The notes beneath the pieces were generated by a model. The model saw only the letters and a program-made list of their open reading frames with translations, was not told the DNA's origin and ran no database searches. The position numbers and the translations under genes are program-made. 14,376 bases of DNA from Proteobacteria bacterium UBA6920 (GTDB lineage Bacteria; Pseudomonadota; Gammaproteobacteria; SG8-11): contig DKAS01000192.1 of the NCBI GenBank assembly GCA_002448875.1, positions 1 through 14,376 on the forward strand, in the 5' to 3' direction. This document shows positions 1 through 6,564 of this stretch, piece after piece; the first letter of the stretch is position 1; every line of letters starts with the position of its first letter.

Positions 1-224
1 TCCACATCGGCCTCGTACTGGGTGATGGCGGCATCATAGGCCGCATCCTCGTCCTGCGTATCCGCTGCGGGCACCGCGGCATCGGCGACCGCCGCGGGCA
101 GTGGCCTGTTTCTGCGCAGGCTGCGATCGATATTGTGCCCCGCGGCCATACCAAAAATTCCCCCCAATGGACCGCCTATCACGTAGCCCAGCGTTCCCCC
201 AACTATTTTCCCCCACCAATTCAT
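1..224 (-). CDS. djlA: DjlA-like membrane-anchored J-domain co-chaperone, N-terminal part
   Basis: Only the first 74 codons are inside the window; the reading frame is still open at base 1. The protein begins MNWWGKIVGGTLGYVIGGPL and continues GGIFGMAAGHNIDRSLRR: a short hydrophobic span rich in spaced glycines, then GHxxDR and a basic cluster. This is the N-terminal anchor pattern of DjlA (E. coli begins MQYWGKIIG and has GHMFDK at the same place). In that family a TerB-like middle domain and a C-terminal J domain follow and stimulate DnaK at the inner membrane; neither can be checked here. Residues after about 45 are Ala/Asp-rich and acidic, apparently a linker. The ATG is at 222-224, preceded by a weak CAGGG ribosome site. 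It lies 40 bases behind moeA on the same strand, so it is probably co-transcribed. A different TerB-family protein with the same anchor is the main alternative. Confidence 0.75.
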   Translation of the reverse strand, partial: MNWWGKIVGGTLGYVIGGPLGGIFGMAAGHNIDRSLRRNRPLPAAVADAAVPAADTQDEDAAYDAAITQYEADV

Positions 225-264
225 ACGCAACCCTGATTATGTCCGCCAAATTATTCTAAATCTG

Positions 265-1479
265 TTAGTGGGCCTCGGCGACGCTGTCCCATGCCAGGGG
301 CATCACCGGCACCGACTCCCCCGCCGCGAATCCGGCGCGCTCTTCCGCCAGAATGATCAAACCGTTGGTCTGCCGCAACGGCCCCATCATATGCGACCCC
401 TGGCCGGTCAGTGCCGTGGCGACGATGTCCCCGTCGCGGGTGCTCAAGCGGGCGCGCACGAACTCACGCCGCCCCGGTTCGCGCTGGAAGCCATTGAGCG
501 CCGTCGCGTTGCAGATCACGTCCCCGGTTTGGCCGTGCTGCCATGCGGTCAACGCCGGCTGTACGAACAGCTGAAACGTGATCAGGCTGGACAAGGGATT
601 GCCCGGCAAAGCGAAAAAATGCGTGCGTTCGCCCAGGCGGCCGAAAGCCAGTGGCTTGCCCGGCTTGATGCGAATACGCCATAAATCGATGTTGCCCAGT
701 TCGGCAAACACCTGTTTCACCAGATCATGATCCCCCACCGACGCACCGCCGCTGGTAATCACGAAATCATAGTCGCCGGCGGTGGCGAATACCGCGCGCA
801 GCGCCGCCACGTCGTCGGCGACGATGCCGCCGTCTTCCACCTGGGCTCCCTGCGCCTGCAGCAGGGCCAGGGTCACCTGGCGATTGGACTCATAGATCTG
901 ACCGGGCGCCAGCTCGCCGCCGGCGGCGACCAATTCATTGCCGGTGGCGATCACCAGCACGCGCGGCGGTCGCCACACCGGCACCTCGCTGTAACCGTTG
1001 GCCGCCAGCAGGGCCAGATCGAAGGCCCGCAGGCGATGCCCGTCGGCAAAAAGCACGGCGCCGGCGTGGTAGTCCTCGCCACGCAAACGGCAGTTCTGGC
1101 GCGCGGCCACCGGCCCGCTGAAACACACCTTGCCGTCGCGCAGTTGCACATCTTCCTGGATCACCACCGCGTCCGCGCCGCGCGGCAAGGGCGCGCCGGT
1201 GAAAATACGCATGGCGCTGCCCGGCTGCAAGATCCCGGGCGCATCGCCGCAGCTGGCTTCGCCATGCACCGGCAGGCAGACCCGGGACGCACCGCAGTCA
1301 CCGGCGCTGACCGCATACCCGTCCATGGCGGAATTATCAAACGCTGGATTGTCCACCCGCGCCGGCAGTTCGCCGGCGCAATACCGGCCCACCGCCTGCA
1401 ACAGCGGCACCGTGATCGGGTCATTACTGGCCACGATGGCGTTGAAAATACGCTCGCGCGCCTGCTCCAGTGTCAGCAT
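265..1479 (-). CDS. moeA: Molybdopterin molybdenumtransferase MoeA
   Basis: A 404-residue protein of normal MoeA length. MoeA inserts molybdate into adenylylated molybdopterin, the last common step of molybdenum cofactor synthesis, in the cytoplasm. Visible motifs in order: DNSAMDGYA (48-56) with the conserved Asp, IFTGAPLPRGADAVV (92-106), GEDYHAGAVL (134-143), ATGNEL (178-183) with the conserved Glu, YESN (196-199), ITSGGASVGDHD (241-252) of the MoCF-binding domain, KPGKPLAFG (272-280) and LPGNPLSS (291-298). The C-terminal small beta domain follows (about 325-404). All landmark residues are present, so the enzyme should be active. The start ATG has no strong ribosome site in front of it, but it gives the family's usual N-terminus (LTLEQARERI). 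A djlA-like gene follows on the same strand after 40 bases. No other molybdenum cofactor gene is in the window. Confidence 0.97.
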   Translation of the reverse strand: MLTLEQARERIFNAIVASNDPITVPLLQAVGRYCAGELPARVDNPAFDNSAMDGYAVSAGDCGASRVCLPVHGEASCGDAPGILQPGSAMRIFTGAPLPRGADAVVIQEDVQLRDGKVCFSGPVAARQNCRLRGEDYHAGAVLFADGHRLRAFDLALLAANGYSEVPVWRPPRVLVIATGNELVAAGGELAPGQIYESNRQVTLALLQAQGAQVEDGGIVADDVAALRAVFATAGDYDFVITSGGASVGDHDLVKQVFAELGNIDLWRIRIKPGKPLAFGRLGERTHFFALPGNPLSSLITFQLFVQPALTAWQHGQTGDVICNATALNGFQREPGRREFVRARLSTRDGDIVATALTGQGSHMMGPLRQTNGLIILAEERAGFAAGESVPVMPLAWDSVAEAH

Positions 1480-1540
1480 GTTTTTGATTTTCTGGTGGTA
1501 TCAATACACAGGGCCGTTATCATTACACAAAACCCCGCCC

Positions 1541-1571
1541 GTTCATATGTGAACACGCTCACCCTATTATA
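1541..1571 (-). promoter_or_regulatory. Candidate moeA promoter with an overlapping dyad
   Basis: Read on the minus strand, a perfect TATAAT hexamer lies at 1571-1566, about 87 bases before the moeA ATG. No good -35 hexamer is found at the normal distance. Just downstream, near the expected transcription start, is the dyad GTTCA-CATA-TGAAC (1541-1554), where a repressor could bind. Promoter and operator are both inferred from sequence pattern only. Confidence 0.35.
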
Positions 1572-1620
1572 TAGCCAGCACCGCCGCACGCCGCACCCGG
1601 CTCGGTCGCAAAACCCATAA

Positions 1621-1655
1621 AAAAAGCCGGAGCCCCGCACGGGTTCCGGCTTTTT
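1621..1655 (-). terminator. Strong bidirectional Rho-independent terminator
   Basis: The arms at 1621-1635 and 1641-1655 form a 15-pair stem (one G-T pair) with core GCCGGA/TCCGGC around a five-base CGCAC loop. The minus-strand RNA ends in seven Ts and the plus-strand RNA in five, so it can work both ways. On the minus strand it begins 24 bases after the stop codon of the 26-residue peptide gene and separates it from moeA. Confidence 0.9.
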
Positions 1656-1678
1656 ATTAGAAAAAGTACTGTAACAGC

Positions 1679-1759
1679 TTACAGATAGGTGATGAAGAGG
1701 CCTACCATGCTGACGATGCAAACGACGGAAACCAGACCCGTAACATATCTTTCGAACAT
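1679..1759 (-). CDS. 26-residue single-span membrane peptide
   Basis: This open frame is too short for normal gene calling. The peptide starts MFERYVTGLVSVV and ends SMVGLFITYL. After four polar or charged residues (FERY), residues 6-24 are almost entirely hydrophobic, so one inner-membrane helix is expected with almost no soluble part. Support comes from the gene parts around it. The ribosome site GGGAGG sits eight bases before the ATG and is the best in the window. A strong terminator starts 24 bases after the TAA. A candidate promoter lies about 100 bases upstream on the same strand. Many bacterial membrane peptides of this size are accessory subunits of larger complexes (CydX, KdpF and CcoM are examples of the class), but I do not recognise this one and give it no function. 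No partner gene is adjacent, which argues for a stand-alone regulated unit. Confidence 0.62.
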   Translation of the reverse strand: MFERYVTGLVSVVCIVSMVGLFITYL

Positions 1760-1860
1760 TTTTAATTCCTCCCGGTAGAAAAAGCCAGTTTTCTATGCAA
1801 CCCCCATAAATAGCTCGTAACTCATTGTTTTTATGAGCATGTCGCACAAGCACGGCATAC

Positions 1861-1888
1861 TTTATCAAATCATTAAGGAAATTTTCAA
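1861..1888 (-). promoter_or_regulatory. Candidate sigma-70 promoter for the 26-residue peptide gene
   Basis: On the minus strand TTGAAA (1888-1883) is followed after 16 bases by GATAAA (1866-1861), in an AT-rich stretch. This would give a leader of roughly 95 bases before the peptide ATG at 1759. Within that leader CTCAT and ATGAG can pair into a small stem. The match is fair at -35 and moderate at -10. Confidence 0.4.
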
Positions 1889-2019
1889 GTCTTTCCTGGG
1901 CTAAAAAAAGAAATAAAAGTGGTAAAAAAGCCGCTATATTTTCAATTTTGCGGAAATCACGTCCCTAGAAGCATTTATCTATATAAATCCAGTGGAATAG
2001 TCGGAAATGCCTGGCCGCC

Positions 2020-2108
2020 TGTCCGGGATAGTGTCGACTGGGAACCATCCCGGGACACTCATCGAACTCGGGTGAACTGTCCAGCCAGGGACACACACCG
2101 AATCCGAG
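2020..2108. repeat. Hairpin and imperfect 36-base-period repeat cluster
   Basis: On the minus strand two copies of TCGRTGWGTGTCCCKGGM lie 36 bases apart (within about 2081-2108 and 2045-2072); about 18 of 22 bases match. A third, weaker copy, TCGACACTATCCCGG, follows. On the plus strand the arms TGTCCGGGAT (2020-2029) and ATCCCGGGACA (2047-2057) form a hairpin with one bulged C. Nothing next to it encodes a transposase. It could be the end of a degraded insertion sequence with multiple terminal repeats, or a REP-like intergenic element; neither is proven. Confidence 0.5.
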
Positions 2109-2250
2109 AGAAGGCCGCGGCATCGCCCTGGGCATGCATCCGCAGCAAATTTTTCGTGACCTGCGCCACAGTCATGGCCCAGGTAATTGTTTTTCAATGG
2201 CCCCAGACTCCGCCCACTTTGCCTGCCGCCTTATTTGTGTAACCATGCGC

Positions 2251-2256
2251 TAAAAT
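2251..2256 (+). promoter_or_regulatory. Possible -10 hexamer of argA
   Basis: TAAAAT lies about 60 bases before the argA ATG in an otherwise GC-rich stretch, giving a leader of about 50 bases. There is no good -35 hexamer at the normal distance and no recognisable ArgR box, so the call is weak. Confidence 0.22.
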
Positions 2257-2314
2257 GGCGGCCGGTTACGGGTCAACTAGTCTCTGTATGGAACCGTGGC
2301 AGTAGCGATCAATA

Positions 2315-3631
2315 ATGGCAAATGACGTCTCCCCCCCTGATTTCGTTTCCTGGTTTCGCCAGGCCGCGCCGTACATCAATGCCTTTCGCGGGCGTACTTT
2401 CGTGCTGGCGCTGGGCGGCGAGGCAGTCGCCGACCGTAGATTCCCCGAACTGATCCACGATCTGGCGCTGTTGCAAAGCCTGGGCATCCGTCTGGTAGTG
2501 GTGCATGGCGCCCGGCCGCAGATCGAAGCCCGCCTGGCGCTGCGCCAGGCCAGGGTCAGCTACCACGACGAATTGCGGGTCACCGACGCCGACGCCATGG
2601 AGTGCGTCAAGGAAGCCAGCGGTCAGGTACGGCTGGAAATCGAAGCCCTGCTGTCCCTGGGCCTGGCCAACTCCCCCATGGCTGGCGCGCGTATCCGCGC
2701 CATCTCCGGTAATTTCGTCATCGCCCGCCCCATAGGCATACGCGACGGCATCGACTTCCAGCATACCGGCCAGGTGCGGCGTGTCGACAGCGAAGGCATA
2801 CAGCGTCAGCTGCAGGACGGCGCCATCGTCATTCTGTCGCCGGTGGGATTTTCGCCCACCGGCGAAGTCTTCAACCTCAGCGCCGAGGATGTGGCCATGT
2901 CGGCGGCGGTGGCCTTGCGCGCTGACAAACTGATCTATCTCAGCGAAGAGGCGATGCTTGATCCGGCCGGCAATCTGATTCGCGAACTGTCGCTGCCCGC
3001 CGCCCGCGACCTGCTGGCCGGCGGCAAGGCAGGCGCCGCGGTCAGCCGCTACCTGCGCCATGGCATCCATGCCTGCGAGCACGGCATCCGCCGCGTGCAC
3101 GTGCTGGAACGGCAGCGCGACGGTGTCCTGCTGCAGGAGCTGTTCACCCGTGACGGCATCGGCACCCTGATCGCTGCCGATATCTACGAAGGCCTGCGCC
3201 CGGCGCAGCTGGAGGACATCGCCGGCATCCTGGAACTAATCCGGCCGATGGAAGACGAAGGCGTATTGGTAAAACGCTCACGCGAAATGCTGGAACAGGA
3301 AATCAGCCGCTTTTCCGTCCTCGAACGCGATGGCACCATCATCGCCTGCGCCGCCCTCTACCCCTATCCCGAGCACGGGATGGCGGAGCTGGCTGGCCTG
3401 GCGGTGCATACGGCGTATCGCAACCGCGGCAAAGGCCACTCGCTTTACAGCTACATCGAGCGCCAGGCCAGGGATATGGGCATGAAAAAGCTGTTCATCC
3501 TGACCACCCAGTCCAGCCACTGGTTTCAGGAAAAAGGCTTTACCCGCATGGAGCTGGACCAGCTGCCGATGCAGAAACAAAAACTTTACAACTACCAACG
3601 GCGTTCACAGCCCTACGGCAAGGACCTGTGA
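2315..3631 (+). CDS. argA: N-acetylglutamate synthase ArgA (amino-acid kinase plus GNAT)
   Basis: This 438-residue protein catalyses acetyl-CoA + glutamate to N-acetylglutamate, the committing step of arginine synthesis, in the cytoplasm. Residues 1 to about 280 form the amino-acid-kinase fold that binds arginine for feedback control: ALGGEA (32-37), GIRLVVVHGARPQI (57-70), ISGNFVIARPIG (130-141), FNLSAEDVA (186-194). RDGIGT (279-284) marks the junction. Residues about 290-438 are the GNAT acetyltransferase: ILELIRPMEDEGVLVKRSRE (305-324), the acetyl-CoA loop around AVHTAYRNRGKG (363-374), TTQSSHWFQEKGF (397-409) and YNYQRRS (425-431). Length and motifs follow E. coli ArgA (443 residues) closely. 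An in-frame TAG ten bases upstream makes 2315 the first possible ATG. The ribosome site is poor. A barrel protein gene follows after 41 bases. Confidence 0.97.
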   Translation: MANDVSPPDFVSWFRQAAPYINAFRGRTFVLALGGEAVADRRFPELIHDLALLQSLGIRLVVVHGARPQIEARLALRQARVSYHDELRVTDADAMECVKEASGQVRLEIEALLSLGLANSPMAGARIRAISGNFVIARPIGIRDGIDFQHTGQVRRVDSEGIQRQLQDGAIVILSPVGFSPTGEVFNLSAEDVAMSAAVALRADKLIYLSEEAMLDPAGNLIRELSLPAARDLLAGGKAGAAVSRYLRHGIHACEHGIRRVHVLERQRDGVLLQELFTRDGIGTLIAADIYEGLRPAQLEDIAGILELIRPMEDEGVLVKRSREMLEQEISRFSVLERDGTIIACAALYPYPEHGMAELAGLAVHTAYRNRGKGHSLYSYIERQARDMGMKKLFILTTQSSHWFQEKGFTRMELDQLPMQKQKLYNYQRRSQPYGKDL

Positions 3632-3672
3632 CGCCGGCGCGACAATAAAAACACTGCTTGCAGGACGACGCC

Positions 3673-6564
3673 ATGAAAAGAATCTGTTTGTTATCCCTGG
3701 CCTGGTGCGCATTGACCGCTGCTCCGGCCGCCTTCGCGGCTTTCAGCTATGATCCCTTTCTGACCTGGCGCACGCTCTACACTGAAAATTTCCACATCCA
3801 CTATCACGACGGCGAAGAGGACCTGGCCAAACAGGTGGCGCGCATCGCCGAACGTCTGCACGTGCTGCGGGTAAAACAGTTCAGCTGGGTGCCCAGCGAG
3901 CCGACGGAAGTGATCCTCAACGACCGGGTCGATTTCACCAACGGCGCCGCCACCCCGGTGTACCAGAACACCATGTACCTCTACATGACGCCGCCGGACG
4001 ACATCAACACCCTGGAGGATTTCGACAACTGGCTGGAGCTGCTGATCAGCCATGAGTACACGCATATCATCCACCTGGACAAGGTGCGCGGCGCCAGCAA
4101 GGTATTCCGCAACATCTTCGGTCGGGCACCGGCGGGCTGGGTGGTGTTTCCCATCTTCCCCAATGAATTCCAGCCGCTGTTTTATATCGAGGGCCTGGCC
4201 ACCTACATGGAAACCGACAAGCAGCGCGGCGTGGGCCGTGGCCAGAGCAGTTCCTATGAAATGATGATGCGCATGGAAACCGTGGACGGCATCAAATCGC
4301 TGCGCCATGTCAACCAGCCCATGGCCACCTGGCCGGCGGGCACTGCCCGTTACCTCTACGGCGTCTATTTTTATAATTTCATCGCCGACACCTACGGCAA
4401 GGACAAGGTCGCCGCCTGGGTGGAAAAATTCAGCGGTCACGTGATTCCCTATGCCCTCAACCACACCGCCAAGCACGTGCTGGGCGAGGATCTGGACGAC
4501 GTGTGGGCAAAATTCGAGAAATATCTGCACGCCAAGTTCGACCCGCAGATCGCCGAGGTCAAACGCCGCGGGGAACAATCTGGCACGCAGCTCACCCATG
4601 ACGGTTATTACACCGGTCATACCCGCTTCGCGCCCAATGGCGATGTCTTCTATGTGCGCGATGATTTCCGCGACGACTCTTATCTGATGGTGATGCGCAA
4701 AGGTGTGGAAAAACCCCGTGCCATCACCCGCGTCGACGGCAACCGCTTCGACATTCATCCGCAGGCGGGCATCGTCCTCACCCAGCTCAATGTGGTAAGC
4801 AACACCGATTATTACTCCGACATCTATCATGTCGATGCCAACAGCTACAAGGTGCGGCGCCTGACCCGGGGCGGCCGTTACCGCTCGGCCACCTGGAGTC
4901 CCGACGGCAAACAGATCATCGCCGTGCACAATGACGCCGGCAACAATGCCCTGCACCTGCTGGACCTCAACGGCAAGCTGATCAAGGTGCTGTGGCAGGG
5001 CGGCAATATGGAAGTCATCGGCGAGCCGGACTGGTCGCCGGACGGCAAGTCCCTGGTGGCGCCCATGTGGCGCAAGGAAAACCGCTGGGATCTGGAACAG
5101 TTCTCCCTGGAGGACAACAAGTGGCGGCGCCTGACCAACGATGACAACATCAAGATGAACCCGCAATTTACCGCCGACGGAAAATCCATTATTTTCAGCG
5201 CCGACTACGGCGGCATTTACAACATCCACCGCATGGACCTGAGCAGCAAGCAGATGTGGCAGCTGACCAACGTGTTCGGCGGCGCCTTCTATCCATCATT
5301 GGATGCGGGCAAGGACAAACTGGTGTATACCGGATTCACGGGTAAGGGCTACGACGTATTTGAGCTGGATCTGGCCAAGGCCAGGACATTCGAGCCGGCA
5401 GCGCCCCAGGCTCAGCCGGTGGCCGCCGTGCCGGATTGGCGCGACGATCCGATACCTCAGTACCATATCGCGCCGTATTCACCCTGGCACACCCTGCGCC
5501 CCCGCTGGTGGCTGCCGATACTCGATATCACCCAGGACCGCACCGCGCTGGGCGTGGTCACCGGCGGCTCCGACGCCCTCAACCGCCACAGCTACTATGT
5601 AGCGCCGACCTATGATTTCAACAATCACTGGCACGAAGGCTCGATCGGCTATCTCTATGACCGCTTCAATCCGGCCCTGCGCCTGACCGCCAACCGCAGC
5701 ACCGATGAGATCCTGCGCAAATCGCCGACCAACAAGAACAAAGACGTTCTGGAACGCATCACCACCAATGACTACGCGACGGCGGAACTGATCTTTCCCC
5801 TGCTGGATTTCAATTACCAGTGGGGCCTGCATCTGGCGGCGATCTATAATTACGAACATGATCAGAAAGTGGGTCCGTACGATTTCGCCAAGCCCGATAC
5901 CACCGACAACATGACTGGCGTCGCCATCACCTACAACTCCGCCAAGTCGTTCCCCATTTCCATCAGCCGCTCCGGCGGCCAAACCTTCAAACTGGTGGCC
6001 GAAAACAGCGACTACACCGGCGGTGACTACAGCGGCAAGATTTTCATCGGCGACTGGCGCGAATACATCAGCCTCGGCAACCAGCATGTGCTGGCGCTGC
6101 GCCTGGCGGCCGGCCATGGCACGGAGTCACCGCGCCCGTTCCAGCTGGGCGGCAGCTTCAGCGAGGACATCGGTAACCCCCTGGGCCAGTCGGCCGACCA
6201 GATTTTCAACAAGCGCGACTACGCCCTGCGCGGCTACGACGACAACCTGCCCGGCCTGCGCGGCAACAAGATGATGCTGACCTCCATGGAATACCGCTTC
6301 CCCATCTATCGCCTGGAACGCGGCGTCACCGCCCCGCCCATCGGCCTGCACCAGATGCACGCCAGCGTTTTCGTCAACGGCGGCGATGCCTGGAGCAGCG
6401 ACGCCGACAAGGGACCGACGCGCTGGGGTGCCGGCTTCGAATACCACTGGGAATTCATTTTCGGCTACGTCGGCCTGCTGGATTTGCGGGTGGGAACCGC
6501 CACCGGTTTCAACGCCGCCGGCGAGGACGCGCAGTTTTATATGACCCTGGGGACGTCGTTCTAG
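3673..6564 (+). CDS. Outer-membrane protein: gluzincin-type peptidase domain, TolB-like propeller, BamA-like barrel
   Basis: I chose the ATG at 3673 (963 residues) over an in-frame TTG 15 bases upstream. It has an AGGA site seven bases before it and starts directly with a signal peptide (MKRICLLSLAW, cleavage near AAFA/AF). Residues about 25-290 look like a peptidase MA/gluzincin domain. SHEYTHIIHLDK gives the HExxH zinc motif (127-131), and IEGLATYMET gives the expected third ligand Glu (173) about 45 residues later. Residues about 300-570 carry PD40/TolB-like propeller repeats (ATWSPDGKQI, PDWSPDGKSL, PQFTADGKSI). After a Pro/Ala linker, residues about 605-963 form a beta-barrel of the BamA/surface-antigen type (RDYALRGYDDN, SMEYRFPIY), ending in Phe as outer-membrane proteins do. 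It should sit in the outer membrane with peptidase and propeller in the periplasm or outside. The substrate is unknown. It follows argA closely but is functionally unrelated. Confidence 0.92.
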   Translation: MKRICLLSLAWCALTAAPAAFAAFSYDPFLTWRTLYTENFHIHYHDGEEDLAKQVARIAERLHVLRVKQFSWVPSEPTEVILNDRVDFTNGAATPVYQNTMYLYMTPPDDINTLEDFDNWLELLISHEYTHIIHLDKVRGASKVFRNIFGRAPAGWVVFPIFPNEFQPLFYIEGLATYMETDKQRGVGRGQSSSYEMMMRMETVDGIKSLRHVNQPMATWPAGTARYLYGVYFYNFIADTYGKDKVAAWVEKFSGHVIPYALNHTAKHVLGEDLDDVWAKFEKYLHAKFDPQIAEVKRRGEQSGTQLTHDGYYTGHTRFAPNGDVFYVRDDFRDDSYLMVMRKGVEKPRAITRVDGNRFDIHPQAGIVLTQLNVVSNTDYYSDIYHVDANSYKVRRLTRGGRYRSATWSPDGKQIIAVHNDAGNNALHLLDLNGKLIKVLWQGGNMEVIGEPDWSPDGKSLVAPMWRKENRWDLEQFSLEDNKWRRLTNDDNIKMNPQFTADGKSIIFSADYGGIYNIHRMDLSSKQMWQLTNVFGGAFYPSLDAGKDKLVYTGFTGKGYDVFELDLAKARTFEPAAPQAQPVAAVPDWRDDPIPQYHIAPYSPWHTLRPRWWLPILDITQDRTALGVVTGGSDALNRHSYYVAPTYDFNNHWHEGSIGYLYDRFNPALRLTANRSTDEILRKSPTNKNKDVLERITTNDYATAELIFPLLDFNYQWGLHLAAIYNYEHDQKVGPYDFAKPDTTDNMTGVAITYNSAKSFPISISRSGGQTFKLVAENSDYTGGDYSGKIFIGDWREYISLGNQHVLALRLAAGHGTESPRPFQLGGSFSEDIGNPLGQSADQIFNKRDYALRGYDDNLPGLRGNKMMLTSMEYRFPIYRLERGVTAPPIGLHQMHASVFVNGGDAWSSDADKGPTRWGAGFEYHWEFIFGYVGLLDLRVGTATGFNAAGEDAQFYMTLGTSF

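Larger units (their letters stand above)
1760..2314. other. Intergenic region without a convincing larger gene
   Basis: The left third is AT-rich and holds the leader and promoter of the 26-residue peptide gene. The middle (about 2020-2108) holds a hairpin and imperfect repeats described separately. The right end leads into argA. Open frames crossing the region (for example 1919-2242 plus and 1979-2197 minus) have no ribosome site and a Pro/Cys/Arg-rich make-up typical of chance frames, and they run through the repeats. Confidence 0.6.

Noticed and set aside
727..1620. 297-codon plus-strand open frame
   Set aside because: It is antisense to moeA across nearly its whole length, with His/Arg/Gln-rich low-complexity content and no recognisable domain.
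2045..2108. 36-base-period repeats as a possible CRISPR array
   Set aside because: There are only two good copies and one degraded copy, with many mismatches, uneven spacing, no normal spacer length and no cas genes nearby.
1919..2242. 107-codon plus-strand frame in the gap before argA
   Set aside because: It runs through the hairpin and repeat cluster, has no Shine-Dalgarno, and its composition is unlike the real genes. It could only be real if conserved in relatives.
2309..3100. 263-codon minus-strand open frame
   Set aside because: It is the antisense shadow of argA, whose own frame has full family motifs.
3658..3672. TTG start upstream of the barrel protein ATG
   Set aside because: The ATG at 3673 has the AGGA site in front of it and begins a clean signal peptide; the extra five residues (MQDDA) would put acidic residues before it.
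3691..5229. 512-codon minus-strand open frame, rich in Val, Gly and His
   Set aside because: It lies wholly antisense to the barrel protein gene and mirrors its GC-rich codon use. It shows no known motif and no ribosome site; a chance frame.
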